From: Zhengitettix transpicula
Taxonomy: Eukaryota > Arthropoda > Insecta > Orthoptera > Tetrigidae
Length of the DNA: 64,000 nt
Direction of reading: 5' to 3'
Assembly: GCA_037074705.1 (NCBI GenBank)
Contig: CM073590.1
Span: forward strand, 41,563,895-41,627,894
The notes under the pieces are model-generated. The model had not been told where the DNA came from and made no database searches. It was given only the letters and a program-made list of their open reading frames with translations. This document shows, piece by piece, positions 36,870 through 49,300 of this stretch. Position 1 is the stretch's first letter; each line of letters begins with the position of its first letter. The position numbers were made by a program, and so were the translations under genes.

Positions 36870-38295
36870 TCTGTAATTAATAGATTTATTTTATTATTTA
36901 AGCATATCGTGATGTTTTATCTTGTCCGCCAGATAAAAACGACTAATGCAATGAATGAATAAATCTAATTATTATGATTAGAAACGTTTCTGACAAAATT
37001 TCTTCTGCTTTCGCGATTTAATACTTGGTAAGCTTTATATTTATAATAGTTTCCTAATTTATAAAACAATATAGTCAACGGACAACCTACATACATCTTG
37101 ATCAATATAATTTTTATCTTCGTAAGCCGAATTATCTATTGTAATTCACAGAAACTTTAATTTCTACTGATTTCTAAAACCGAAAAACGCAAATAAAATA
37201 TTGAATTTGATGACAAGATGTTGCAGGAAATCTTCGCCGTCGATTCAACAGTTGCCACGTGTACGTGAATCACAATACGCAAAAGCACTTGCATTTCATT
37301 GGCTCGGTGCCACAGACGAAGGTGTCGTCTCTCTACTCATTCGGCGTGACTCACGAATTCTTTTCCTTCACACATCACTGTATTAAAATAAAATCTTCAA
37401 TCTTCCAAACCACTTGTCCTTATAAAGAGTTGCTTATCGAGCCAAGTTTAAAGATGCTATACAATGGCATGTTTATTCTTTCTTAATTTCAAGGTTATGT
37501 GCTAATTTATGTAGACGGGCGTCGAACTACACCTGAATTTTGTATTACTTGCCGTAATTCTGACAACTCACTGGGTCTATTTAGAATATGTAACTCTTGT
37601 TTTAAGTAAAGATTCATAAATGGATAAGTGATATAACAGATGAAACTCATTGAAATTTAAATATTACATATTTCATCTATTCCTCAGACACGATAGCCTA
37701 CGTCTTGCATTATCAAAGAACAAGTTCTTACATAATTTCTTGATTCCGAAGTTTATTATGTAGGAAGTAGATCTGTTCCATCAGTAGAACATATTTAATA
37801 CTACGGCAGGTCTGGGTACCAATTAAAATTTCATAGATTTTCAATAAATTAAACACACTGAAATGACCCGAAATTTCATCAGGAATGACATAAGTAGAAT
37901 TAATTATTATTTATAATATGAGGTCAGAAAAGCTGAAAAAGCACGTACTCCGAGCTGTATGGGCCGAGATTACAGCCTGGTAACATCCATGAGACATTTT
38001 GGATTTTGGGAAATCACGTGGCTAGTTCGCTGAATTAAGTCACTGTAATCCTTGGTTTTATTGGAACTTTCCGAGAAACTTGGTATGAAACAGTCCCAGA
38101 CTTGGGTTAGAACGTCATCCACCATTTGTCTGAACGATGAGGGGAAACGAAAATCAGGATGGACGGGACAATTTCTAGTAATCCAATACACTAAACGCAC
38201 GTGATTTATGGAACAATAAAGGAAAGTTGCTATAATTTTTATAGTAGACGTAACCATAAAACTTGTTGATAATTTATACTTATGAAATAAGAATA
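36870..38295. other. AT-rich non-coding stretch
   Basis: Nothing recognised. The overlapping frames at 37201-37486 and the minus frame at 37970-38257 have no recognisable domain. Confidence 0.3.
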
Positions 38296-38301
38296 AAATA
38301 T

Positions 38302-38525
38302 TCGACGGAACCGGGGAATCGAACTATAGTCCGTTTAATATTAGAAGTCTCCTGGAGTCTCCGAGTGAGGCACTGATGCCACCCACCTACGCCACACGAC
38401 TCATAAAGCTCACTGAAAACAGTAGAATAACACCGCTATTTTGTTGTGTTTGGTTGATTCAAGGTCACACCCCTCGCGGGAAACTAACCGTCGTCGGTCT
38501 TATAATATTAAACAGACTATAGTCC
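38302..38525 (-). repeat. tRNA-like pol III head overlapping a 200-bp inverted-repeat element
   Basis: Minus strand carries a perfect box A (TGGCGTAGGTG, 38394-38384) and box B (AGTTCGATTCC, 38324-38314), 60 bases apart, like a tRNA-derived SINE. Independently, CTATAGTCCGTTTAATATTA from 38324 is matched by its inverse ending at about 38525 (24 bp, two mismatches), outlining a ~200-bp MITE-like unit that contains box A but only touches box B. Either a MITE ends next to a tRNA-like stretch or the tRNA likeness is partly fortuitous. Confidence 0.45.
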
Positions 38526-38529
38526 ATTT

Positions 38530-40490
38530 CTATACAGGTAGGTGCCCTAACCACTAATTGGTATTTATAAAATATATAAACACTATATATAACACAATAA
38601 AAAATGAGACCTGTGAACAATTTACGTACCTCAATAGGCGTAAAAGGCGGAAGATATTAAAATCGACTGTGTATCTCAGCGTCTCTGTGAAAAAAAGTGG
38701 ACCCGGTCCGTCAAATATATTCCATATTACTGTTAAATTAGTTGGTATACTTTGAAAACAAATACTTTTCTCCACCTGTACACCAAAACCGTTTTGACTT
38801 CGCGTACAAGTTGTTGCTTTGATTTTAAATTTCTTCCAGGCTGGATTACATATACATGTCCATATTTAAAAAAACAGTTAATATTTTTGTGTTAAATATT
38901 AATTCAATTTACTGTGTCAATTTAAGTTGATAACCTTGAAGTGGTAACAGGTTTATTATGTTAAAAGTGCAGTTATAATACTATTACTTGCAATTAGTTT
39001 GCACTCGTATGCTTTCGTACATCATACATCAAAAATCATTAACTGAAACATATTAATAGTTATATTTATCTGACTTGAACATAATCATAAATGAGCGAAA
39101 ACAGCCAAAAAATGTATTGTGGATCGAGATTTACCAATTCGTAAACAGAGCTTTGAGATTTTACTGCAGATGATCGAGATGGATAAATTTATTTAATAAA
39201 TAATAAAGATTCTGAGTTTTATATGCTGAATTGTCCTCAATACTGTGAATGTTCCACATCGGCCTTCACGCGGTAAATTGGCGCGTACATTGTTGTATAA
39301 TCGGTTCCTCTGCGATACCTGTTCATTACTAAGTGTTGAGAATTTTTTTAGCATAACTATATATAAAGTAGATATAACTTACAATTTTCATACATTCCGA
39401 AATTCTTCTATTAATATCAGCCAAATATGGATATTATATAAATAAATTTTCAGTATTATTTCTAAGACAATGTCCGTTGTAACTGACATGAGCATAAAAA
39501 TGTGTTACAAGAAATCCATTTGTATTGTTGTAGGTCTATAAAGTAATAACTGAGCTTAAATTTTAACTTATTGAAAGTAAATGATAATGTATGTTTCATA
39601 CACAATGCTGTTGATAATTAAAAATAAAACATGATTTATTAATTAAATTTACAGTAATTTGAAATTTTGTTTGTTTTTTGACTATTTATCTAATTAGTGT
39701 TCAATAGTTAAAAATTGAAATTTTATCCGAAAATTTTGCTATTTTAAAATGGCCAGTAGATAAGCAATCTGTTCTAACCAAACATGTATACATAAATGAT
39801 GAATATTTGATTGGATAAATATAAAAATCTTAGATGTTGAAAGCATATATTATTTTCGTTTGATGAGCGATATGCTACATATTAGATCTCGTATAAATTC
39901 AATTACTGTAAAAGCTGGTACTAAAAATATAAAGTCAAATATTATTATATACCATTAGCGTCTTTTTCGTTTGTTTCTCTACTCTTTACGTACCTAATAC
40001 TTAGTAGTATTATTTTAACAGACGTTAATTTCCATGTTAAAATTTAAATTCCGGTTTCGATCTTGTTATGATTTAAAATTTTGCAGTTATGGATGTTTAA
40101 TTCTTGTGAATAAAAATATAAGACGCCTGTTTTAAAATATAATAATTAGATAATAAGTTATCATTTGGCTATTTTATCTAATTATTTTTGTGTTTAAAAA
40201 TTCAGTTACAACAATATATCTTTGATAGGCTTTCTTTCCTCTCAATTCAGCCATGTCAGTTGATACAGAATGTCTAAATTATTTCTCTTATATTGTTTCA
40301 TTCAAATTTTCAACATATTTACGTAGTAATAACAGTCCTGTGACCAGGTTTTTTTTGTTTCATTTAGTTGTGCTAGTTTTATTCTATTAATTTGGTAAGT
40401 TGCTTGTTATTTATTTTTTGTGTGTACACTTTCGTTTGCCTTTGTTTCCCTTGTGCAGTTATACTTTAAATCTAATCAATACCTCCTTTG
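38530..40490. other. AT-rich non-coding stretch
   Basis: No gene or element recognised. Extremely AT-rich from 38860 to 40450. Confidence 0.3.
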
Positions 40491-40494
40491 CAGG

Positions 40495-40660
40495 TCAGTA
40501 CCTGAAGAAGATACAAAAAGGTATCCAAACGTCGTCATAATATAAAAAAATATAATGTTTTTATTGATTCAAAACAGACGTTAAATAAAAACTTGTAAAT
40601 TTTTATTGTTGTAAATAAATTCTGACTTTTGGCAAATTTCCACAAATTATAATTTAGAAT
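40495..40660 (+). mobile_element. Solo arm of the inverted-arm element family
   Basis: Begins with the core at 40498 and ends with the CTGACTTTTGGC and AATTTCCAC blocks shared with the right arm at 31598-31740. The interval between core and end block is about 90 bases of AT-rich sequence. No partner arm is present nearby. Confidence 0.5.
40498..40538 (+). ncRNA. Hammerhead-like core with perfect 5-bp stem II
   Basis: CTGAAGA (40502-40508), A, GATAC paired exactly to GTATC around a 6-base loop, then CAAAC-GTC (40526-40533). The G of GAAAC is replaced by C, which should inactivate a hammerhead. Stem I is only two pairs. Confidence 0.45.
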
Positions 40661-40669
40661 AATAAAGTA

Positions 40670-42340
40670 ACATTTGAACATTCTATTTGTGTCCATGAAT
40701 ATGTTGACTTGTTTTCCGCTTCGGCTTTTCTATGTTACTGGAATGTAGTCCAGTATAAGGTCAAGGCTTTTCGTTGACTCAGGTTCTCAATTATCACGTA
40801 CGTACACACACGCTGTCTTTGTTTATGAAAGCACTCGTATCCGAGACGTGGTGCAGTGCCTATCGAAGAAGCATTGACGTAGGTTACTGTGTGAATAGGG
40901 CCTGAGTTACGTCTGGAGAACGGGATCGCGCGTAGCACGTCACGGCTGCGGCGCTCCACAGCTCCTAAATGCTTGTCAATTAATTCCAGTACGTTTGAGG
41001 AGCAACAGAATCCGTAATGCGCCGCTTTCTTTCACGGCTCTCCTTTATGACACATTGTTGAAGGCGTAATTGGGAGCGGGGATTCGCGTGTGCGTAATGG
41101 GCACATTGAATCTCTCTGTGAAAGCCGCAGGCACTTTTTGCGTGATGCGGCAAGGCCGGAGGCGGGAAAGCACATGAAATATTTACACTTCAATATCACA
41201 CAGCTAATTGCTTCTCTGCAGCGCTCTCCTCTCTGTATATCTTTCTTTCAGCCCAGCGCAATATCCACTACGAGCCAAATTCTTACTCTTTGGTTGCACA
41301 ATTAATGAACTTAAGCAGTCTTTTTGATGTGTATGAAAAAAAAATTAATTCCGGAGTGAATTCATTCTATACTGACTGCTTAAAGATGGGATTTACACAA
41401 ATGTACATACACGTAGCCCTAAAATGAGACGGAAATTTTTAACTCTTTCCAAAAGTAATGTATGTACATCAATTTTTCTTTTTTAAAAGGCTATTTGCCT
41501 CAAAAGAAAAAGAATATAGACAAGCGCCACTCTCCCATACGCCTACCACTCAGAAGAAACGTTTTCATCTCGTTAAGTAATAGAATAGTACGATAATAAC
41601 AGCCTTTCAGAATATATGCATGTAAAATAAATTCTACACACAATACCAGTTTTGGGTAAAGTGTACAAGTTAAAAGGATTTCTATTTAAAATTAAACGTT
41701 TCACGCAATACAGTATGTAGCTTTTATTATAGCGAGGATTTTTTTTAAATTCACTGCCGTAACATATACTCTTTCCGTTCCGTCGGATGTTAACCGTAAT
41801 ATGAAACTCGATTATACGCATTCCGTTTTATTTGATAGTATTCACATATATACATTACTATCCACTTGAACCGTTTCCCTTAATGAGTCTTTCTAGATTT
41901 AATGAGTCCGGCAATAAACGAATCACGCAAAAATATGGAAACCTCTATTAATAAAAAAAATAACCTATGATCCTTTTAATGCTACATAGGTTTAAGTACT
42001 GTAGATGCCATAAAAAGTAAGGGTTTTCTTATATGGGCTACATAAATATCGATGCTAGTGGTCAATCCAGTTTTGTATCCCAATCATTGAAGTGCGGTTA
42101 TTCGGTTCACCTAGGCAAAACTACTTCTTGTTGTTTTCCTCTTACTAATTTAATTTGTAATGTAACGCATGATTCCAATTACAGTTTTTTTTCATACCGT
42201 TGCGTCTTAGCTAACAGAAATATATTTTCAATGTCAGCCATATATATATATTAATGCATTTGATGAAAATATAAAAACGTCGGTTTAAGTTCATAATGTA
42301 CAATAAAAGTTTGCTATAACCAAAAACACAAAATTAGGTG
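40670..42340. other. Non-coding stretch with a GC-richer unique patch at 40740-41300
   Basis: The patch 40740-41300 contains several TAAT/ATTA-type homeodomain-like cores (around CAATTAATT and GTAATTGGG) and no convincing open frame. It might be regulatory; this cannot be shown without conservation data. The rest is AT-rich. Confidence 0.25.
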
Positions 42341-42344
42341 ATGA

Positions 42345-42397
42345 TAAATACCAAAGTACGTGGCTGTAAAATTTGTTGCTTTCTTCAGGCGTAGAGT
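42345..42397 (-). ncRNA. Degenerate hammerhead-like core
   Basis: Minus strand: CTGAAGA followed by AAGCAACAA and, downstream, GTACTTTGGTATTTATCATC, which aligns with the flank of the copy at 55305 (GTGTGGTATTAACATCATC). The second box has decayed. Confidence 0.3.
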
Positions 42398-42540
42398 TGA
42401 GATTAGTTTCAGCTTTTTTAAATTAACGCAGAACATTCCAGGCGACGTAAACAAAAACAATGATATCAATATACAAGCAAAGCATTTATATTATATATGT
42501 GTATGGCTTTTAATAATATAAAAAAAATGATTAGCCTAGA

Positions 42541-42660
42541 GTCATAACATGTATATACATGTCGGCACGAAACGTTGAATAATTTCATTAAGAGGGAAAG
42601 TATGTATATAAAATAGTCAATGTTTCGTGCCGACTGTGGGACTTCATCATACTTATACAT
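42541..42660. repeat. Short inverted repeat with ACGAAACGTT arms
   Basis: GTCGGCACGAAACGTTGA (42561-42578) is matched with one mismatch by its inverse TCAATGTTTCGTGCCGAC (42617-42634), with a 38-base AT-rich loop. It is a compact hairpin of unknown family. The arms hold GAAACGTT but no CUGANGA box. Confidence 0.6.
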
Positions 42661-42664
42661 TATA

Positions 42665-43810
42665 GAGAAAAAAAGCCTAAATTATTGAATCTATAAAATA
42701 TTATCATTTATATTTGACGACACTGAACAGGGGTTACTTGGATATTTTCGGCTTTAAATTCAAGGGTAATGGGACATGAGATTTGTAAATTGCAACTTAT
42801 AAAATCAAACGTCTGCGTAAAAGCATACTAAATATATAGATAATTATAAATGTTAAATAAGTGCAGAAGAACGTTTCTGGATCCGGGTTATTCAAAAAAA
42901 TACAAGAGCCATAAGAACGAAACCGTAGAAAATACAAAATTATTTCATTGTTAATTTTATATTTTTGGGTGTGAGGAATTTGTAATGGTTAAGAGTTTAA
43001 TTTTTACCGAAAATGCTCAAAAATTGTTTGCATTACTGGTAACCGTTCCGCGGCTTTCTCGGCGATGTGGCAGATTAAGATGCTGTAAAGGGGGAAAGTT
43101 CAGGTCTTCCGCAGAACCTGCGCACGGAGAAAGTGATACTTCAATCAAACAACTCTCCGTGTAGCAAACTCTGCAGCTCCATGCTATCTTACATAGAAAG
43201 CAGAGAAAACTTTACAAATACGAGTTTTGAATTTGTTTGTGTGCCACGTCGCCTGTCGAAGTGAGTTGTTTAGGGAAGAACTACAGGATGCGTCGGACAA
43301 GTAACAATTGTAGACCACACACTGTTACACAGTGATCGGATGAACAAAAACTTTGGAAGTCGGAAAAACAGAAAGGAATCTATTACAATGGTATTTCTAT
43401 ATTTAATCAGCCACCACACAACTTTAGACAGTTGAAGGATGATAAAATCAAATTAAAAAATTAACTTTTTGGTTAGCCATTTCTATTCATTTAATGAACT
43501 GACAACCAGTTTGATATTAAAATATATGCATTGTAAAATAAATGTGGATATTTACTGTTGTAATTATGACTAATTCCACATCCGTGAAGACCAGCCTCTT
43601 TAAAGGGTCTACGGAATATGATCTAATACTATACTATTTAGCTAATCCTAAACGTACAACATTCACTGACTCCTGTATGAACCTGATCATTAAATGATGT
43701 TCAAAAGGCTTCCACGTGTATGTTTGTGTGAAATTAATGGGATTTTCATGAATTGTAGTTTCCATTTTTTTCACTCAATACTGTTTCAGGCCTACTGTAC
43801 CTGATTTAGT
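42665..43810. other. Non-coding stretch
   Basis: A GC-richer unique patch lies at 43030-43330. No gene or element recognised. Confidence 0.3.
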
Positions 43811-43815
43811 ATGAT

Positions 43816-44072
43816 GTTACTCAGATTACCACATGAAGAAACAGTCCTCCATTTTTATTAGGTTGTTTAATTCACTATATACAGCAGCTTTCGGCCTCCA
43901 GGGCCATTTTCATCTGAAAATTACGCCTGTATAATATAGATGATCACTATATTATACAAATGTAATTTTCAGATGAAAATGGCCCTGGAGGCCGAAGCTC
44001 CTGCACTAAGGTGAATCAAACAACCTAATAAAAATGGAAGACAGATTTTTCTCATTTGGTAATCTGAGTAAC
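43816..44072. mobile_element. 257-bp foldback element
   Basis: The two arms are inverted copies from GTTACTCAGATTACC (43816) to GGTAATCTGAGTAAC (ends 44072), centred at 43944. Shared blocks include CCATTTTTATTAGGTTGTTT and GGCCTCCAGGGCCATTTTC. Each arm contains CAGATGA, a GGCC/GGCC hairpin and GAAGCT or GAAAGCT, a diverged version of the hammerhead-like core. No protein is encoded. The arms remain similar enough to form a near-complete hairpin. Confidence 0.75.
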
Positions 44073-44110
44073 GTTCAATTCCAGGAATTGAATTGCCATT
44101 CAATTATTTT

Positions 44111-44381
44111 AATAATTATATTAGATAAAATAGTTAAATGTCAGACAAAATGAAGTGATGATATAAATACCACACAACATTTCTGAAAAATTTGTTCATT
44201 TGTCTGGTGATTAAGAACACAGGAATGGTTGTTGAGTTCGTCAACTCAATAGTGAGGTTGCGTCAGTCATGGCTCCTGTGTTTTCAATCACCTGACTAAA
44301 GGAACAAAGTCCGGAATCGTTGTGTTGTATTTATATCATCACTTCATTTTGTCTGTCATTTGGCTGTTTTATGTAATTATC
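44111..44381. mobile_element. 271-bp foldback element of a second family
   Basis: Arms inverted around 44246: TGAAGTGATGATATAAATAC on the left matches its inverse GTATTTATATCATCACTTCA on the right. In the core-sense direction each arm ends in GTTGTGT(G/T)GTATT, the flank seen in solo copies at 53090 and 55305. The right arm keeps CACCTGACTA with GAATCGTTGTG; the left is more decayed. It lies only 38 bp from the preceding foldback. Confidence 0.75.
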
Positions 44382-44384
44382 AAT

Positions 44385-44890
44385 TTTTTTTGCTTGGATT
44401 CCTCCGATGTTATCAGACGAATTTACTTCAAGAAATGCTATAAATTATTTCCAGTTTATTTTTCCGTAGCGCCATGAACCATAACCGGGGGAGGACTTGT
44501 AATAGTAATGTTAGCCGGAAGCGTGGGGAAGAAACCACTTCTGGAGGCTGCAAATCGATTGTACAATAAATATGTGCCCCAGAAGGAGCGCTCAGCCTGG
44601 CGGGGAATTTATGTAACATTCTACAGCCTGAAACTGGGGCGAATGCAGACCTCGGCAAGGACACTCGTCTGTTTCTGGCTCCGATAACGACCTTTTAAAC
44701 AGGGAATGCCATAACGGGACACGTAGCTCTTGAAAGCCTACATCAATGTTATGCCAGCTTGGCTGCTTATGGTAAACATACTCCTCTGTATATACACCGA
44801 GAAAGAAATAAACAAGCGGATATAACTACAGAACCGACTAGCATTTATATATATTGTAGTAAACTAATTATAAAACTACCATTTTTGTAT
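44385..44890. other. GC-richer unique segment beside the LTR
   Basis: A segment at 44450-44720 has higher GC and no convincing open frame or repeat likeness. It is either the truncated interior of the adjoining LTR element or unrelated host DNA. Confidence 0.25.
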
Positions 44891-44894
44891 GTTT

Positions 44895-44917
44895 CACCTC
44901 ACGTTCGGACGCCAAAT
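44895..44917 (-). other. Primer-binding site next to the LTR
   Basis: Minus strand reads TGGCGTCCGAACGTGAGG directly after the LTR end (two spacer bases). This differs by one base from TGGCGCCCGAAC, the complement of a lysine tRNA 3' end used as primer by many LTR elements. Confidence 0.6.
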
Positions 44918-46027
44918 TGTAATAAATACAAATAAATTACTGTTTTTCAATTTAATTTACAAAGAAAGCCATACGTTGAAGATGACAATTTGTGGTACTC
45001 ACAAATTTTAAAATGATTGGGTGTTTTAGTAAGAATCGAGATTTTAAAATAAACAAACAAATTAATTTATTAACACACAAACAATTGAATTTACACGAGT
45101 TATCAAATGAATTTTGCAACAGTTATTAATTAATGTTTTACAATAAAACTTTCTCTTTCTCAGAGTCGGTTACTGGGCCTTTAATAAGACAAATACTCGT
45201 TAAACAATTTTTACAATGCAATAAAGAAAAAAGCACATACAATACAAACTTTAAATTCTAACCAAATTCGAAATCTGAAATCTGACCATAATACCTTTAT
45301 TTATGAGTTTACAATATAAATGCTATGAAATATTAACTTACGGTCTCTGGTATGCAAGGAAATTTGACTCGTTCGTACATTCACACACATATTGCACCTT
45401 TATACACAGGCACCTTTTGTACACGGACTCTAATAACAATTTTAGTTTGAAATAGTTGGTTCACTGTTCGTTTAATAAGTATTATGCTCTCGTTCCGATG
45501 ACTATTAGCTGTTGGATGCAGTTGTCTGAGCTCCCAAATCGAAGACAATAGTTTTGCGTCTGTGCACAGCTACATTTCCAACGACGCCTTTACTATAGCT
45601 CAGCTCCCTACAGACTCTCACTCTGAATGTTTAATATTGACTACACACGTAGCTCTCTCACAGACTGCTCACGAAGACTCCCACTTTATTCTCACGACGA
45701 CTTTACTTTGAACAATTTACTTATATTTCTTTCACAGTCCACTAATCCACATCAATTAGTTCAATATTTTATCAGTTCTACTTATTCAGCTCCTTTGGAC
45801 CTACATTTCAGCATCCTAACTAGGTCCGGTGTCCACGAGGACCACCACAGACGAACTCTACTGCCAGGCTGCCTCTCACTATATTTCCTCGACTTTTGCA
45901 ACTACGCCTCACGACTACTTTTGCACACCTTCCCACAAAGTTCGGGTGCACTTTTGCACACCTCCCCACAAATCCGGGCGCAAATCCCCACACACCCTCG
46001 TATAATATGCCCTCAATTATCCCCACA
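44918..46027 (-). mobile_element. LTR of an LTR retrotransposon (about 1.1 kb), 5' LTR of a truncated copy
   Basis: On the minus strand the unit starts TGTGGGGATAATTGAGGG and ends TATTTATTACA, i.e. TGT...ACA, and is followed by a primer-binding-site match (44895-44917). Inside are a TATAAAGG box (about 45397-45404), an AATAAA signal (45296-45301) and, near the start, 2.5 copies of a ~33-bp GC-rich unit. These are the expected LTR parts. No gag or pol is recognisable beyond the primer site, so the copy is truncated. The superfamily (Gypsy or BEL) cannot be told. The 147-codon plus-strand frame at 45627 is antisense to it and not a gene. Confidence 0.65.
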
Positions 46028-46029
46028 TT

Positions 46030-46338
46030 GCATCATCCTTGGGTACAAACCGTTTGCCTTCTGCTGCTGACAATACAAGTCCAAATATTTGTTTACCAAT
46101 TAATGATTTCCTTTTAATTTCCACAATATATATACATCAACTATCGTACTGAAATTTTAAAAGATGTTACATAAGTACTTTAAATAGGTATGTAAAACGG
46201 GAATCTGGTATCGACTCAGAGCCTAAACTACTAGTTATAAATTTAGAAACGTCAAATTTCGCTTATGGGTTCCAATTACGAAGTAACCCATACTAAAAAA
46301 ATTATTTGAAAAGTTCAACTCCTGAAATGAAGGGATGA
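46030..46338. other. Spacer between LTR and tandem array
   Basis: AT-rich. It contains a small hairpin at about 46265-46292 (ATGGGTT...AACCCAT). Nothing else recognised. Confidence 0.3.
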
Positions 46339-49300
46339 AATACTGATGTTTGTGTATAATTTCAACCCCTTTCGGCATGCGAGGGGAGCACCCTTATGTG
46401 TGGGGGTGGAGGGGCGTTTCATATAATTAACGCCAAATCAACCGAGATTCGAGTAAAATCGGGGTTATGGATGTCGCTAAAACTATTTATAACAAACTGA
46501 GAAACTCACGGGGTGGGTGGGAATTGTCGGTGATGAGAGGGGGTGGGCGGGAAAGAAATTTTCAAAGATGCTAACCGGCCGATTTTTGCATCGAATTCAT
46601 ATGATTTGGGATCAATAGCATTCATAAGATTTCACTACATGTTATCAGTGTATAATTTCAACTTCTTTAGGCATGGGAGTGGTGCACCCTTAAGAGTTAG
46701 AGTAAAAGTGGCATTACATGAATTACGCAAAAACACTCGAGTTTGGAGTCGACTCCGGGGTTATATTTGTCACTGTGTTTAATTATGACATTTAACTTAT
46801 AGTTTAACTTCCCCAAGCGGGGATAGACGGGCGTTGAAATTTTGAAACATGTTAAGCAGTCGATATTTTCGCCGAATAAATATTTTTCTGGTTCACTGAG
46901 ATTTATTATATTTCTCAACATATTCCATATATTTTATATAACCTCTTTCGAGATTTGGAGTGGAGAACTCTTAAGAGAGAGGGTGGAGTGGATTTATATA
47001 AAAATAACGAGAACACAATCGAGATTGGACTCAAATCCAGAGTTATGGTTGTCAGTGAGTTTAATTATGATATTCAAGTTGCCGTTTAAGTTCTCCAAGC
47101 GGGGGTTGTTGAGTGTGGAAATCTTCAAACATGCTAATAGGGCCAATAGTTGAGGCTGATAAATATATTCCGGATAAAAGTTATTAATAGTGTTTGTAGA
47201 AATGTATGTCAGTAAAATGAGCTCCCTATTAAAAGTAAATAACTCGAATATAACCGAGACTGCAGTCAAAACCAAAGTTATGCATAACGCTGAGTTTAAT
47301 TATGGCATTAAACTAACAATTACCTTCCAACGACAGGGGTGGAAATTGTCAAACATGTTAATCTTCCGATTTTTGCAATGACTAAATATTTTTCGGGATC
47401 AATGAGATTCATAAAATTTCTCTCAATGTTCTCTGAGGAAAACTTAAACTCCTTTCGGGCTTATCAGTAGAGCACATTTAGGGGTGGGGTCGAGGAACGC
47501 TACAATAAATTAACGCGAGTACAACCGAGATTGGAGTCAAATCCAAGGTTATGGATGTTTAATTATAGCGTTCAATTGGCAATTTAACCCCATGGGGCGG
47601 GAACGGATGGGGTGGACAGGGGTGGAATTTTTCTAACATAATCTAATCGATATTTGCGTGAAATAAATATTTTTAACGGATAATTACATTTAATCGTAAC
47701 ATAATTAGTTGTCGAGGTCAATGTCATTAATAATATATCTATCGATGTTGTTTGTAAAATTTAACCCCTTTCGGTATGAGAGGGAAGCACACTTACGGGA
47801 GGGGGTGGAAACATTCAAACATGCTAAAACAGCCAATATTTAGGCAGATAAATATTTTTAGGTATCCAAGGGATAGTGTTTCAATCGATGTTATCTGAGT
47901 ATAGTTTCATCCCCTACTAGATGGGAAAGGAGCACTCTTAGGGGTGAGGCAAAAAAATAAATAACGCGAATAAATCTGAGAATACAATCAAATCCAGGGT
48001 TGTGGATGTCGCAGAGTTTAATTATAGTATTCAATAGGCCGTTAACACCCCGGGAAATTATATAACATGTTAAACGGTCAATATTTGCGTGGAATAAATA
48101 TTTTTAACGGATAATTACATTTATAGTATTTCCACCTATTTTATGTTTGTAAAATTTCAACTCCTAGCGATATGAGTGTGATTACGCTTAATTGTGGGTG
48201 TGGAGGTGAGATACCGGAAAATAACGCTAATACAACCGAGATTCTATTCAAATCGAAGGTAATGGATGTCCCTCAGTTTATTTATGACAATCTAAGCAAC
48301 CCGCAGGGGTGGACTAAGGTGGGAGAAGTTGGGCGGTGGATGGTAAAGAGTAGAAATTTTAAAATAAGTAAAGCACCGAATTTTGCGTCGAAAAATATTT
48401 ACAATGAAATCATTAAAATTTCACTACACGCTCTCCGTGTTTAATTTGAACCAATTTCGGGATTGGGAGGGAGCTTACTTTAGGGGTGGGGCTCAACGGA
48501 AGTTAAAAATAAATAACGCGAAAAAAAACGAGATTAGAGTCAAATACAGGGTTATGAAAGTCGCTGAGTTTAATTATGACATTTAATTGGTCATTTAACT
48601 CCGAGGGGTGGAGATGGACGGGAGTGGAATCATTGAAACAAGAAGTCACGACCGATATTAGAGTTGAATAATATTTTTCAGTGTTAATTAGATTTATAAT
48701 ATATCTGCGGCATGAGGGAGGAGAATGGTAAGGGGTGGTGGTGGATTGGGACTCATTAAAAAATAACATGAGAAAAAGATTCGAGTCAAATCGAAGGTAA
48801 TGGAAGTCGTTGGTTTTATTTAAAAATATCTGGACATCGCGCGAGGAGCGGGCTGGGGTAGGAGGATTTGGGCGGAGGTGGGCGGGGGTTAGAATTTTTA
48901 AAAACATGTTGCTGGCAGATTTTTGCGTCGAATAAATATATTTCGGGATCAATGAAATTAATAAAATTTCTCTATATGTTCTCCGTGTTTAATTTCATCA
49001 CCTTCCGGGATTGGGAGGGGAGCTCCCCTTAGGGGTTGGACTGGAATGGTATTACATGAAAATAATGCAAAATCAATGGAGATTGGAGTCGAATATAGGG
49101 TTATGGATATTACCCCGTTTGATTATGACATTCAATTGGCCATTTAACCCCCAGGGACGGGTGGATGGGGCGAACGGGGGTGAAATTTTTATAACATGTT
49201 AAACGGTCGATATTTGCATTAAATAATTAATTGACAAGGTCAATGACATTGATAATATATATACCGATGTTTGTAAAATATAACCCCTTTCGGCATGAGA

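Noticed and set aside
45627..46070. 147-codon plus-strand open frame
   Set aside because: It lies antisense within the LTR, crosses its boundary and overlaps the ~33-bp internal repeat; no domain.
46235..46255. GAAACGTC as a further hammerhead-like core
   Set aside because: No CUGANGA box or stem II upstream.
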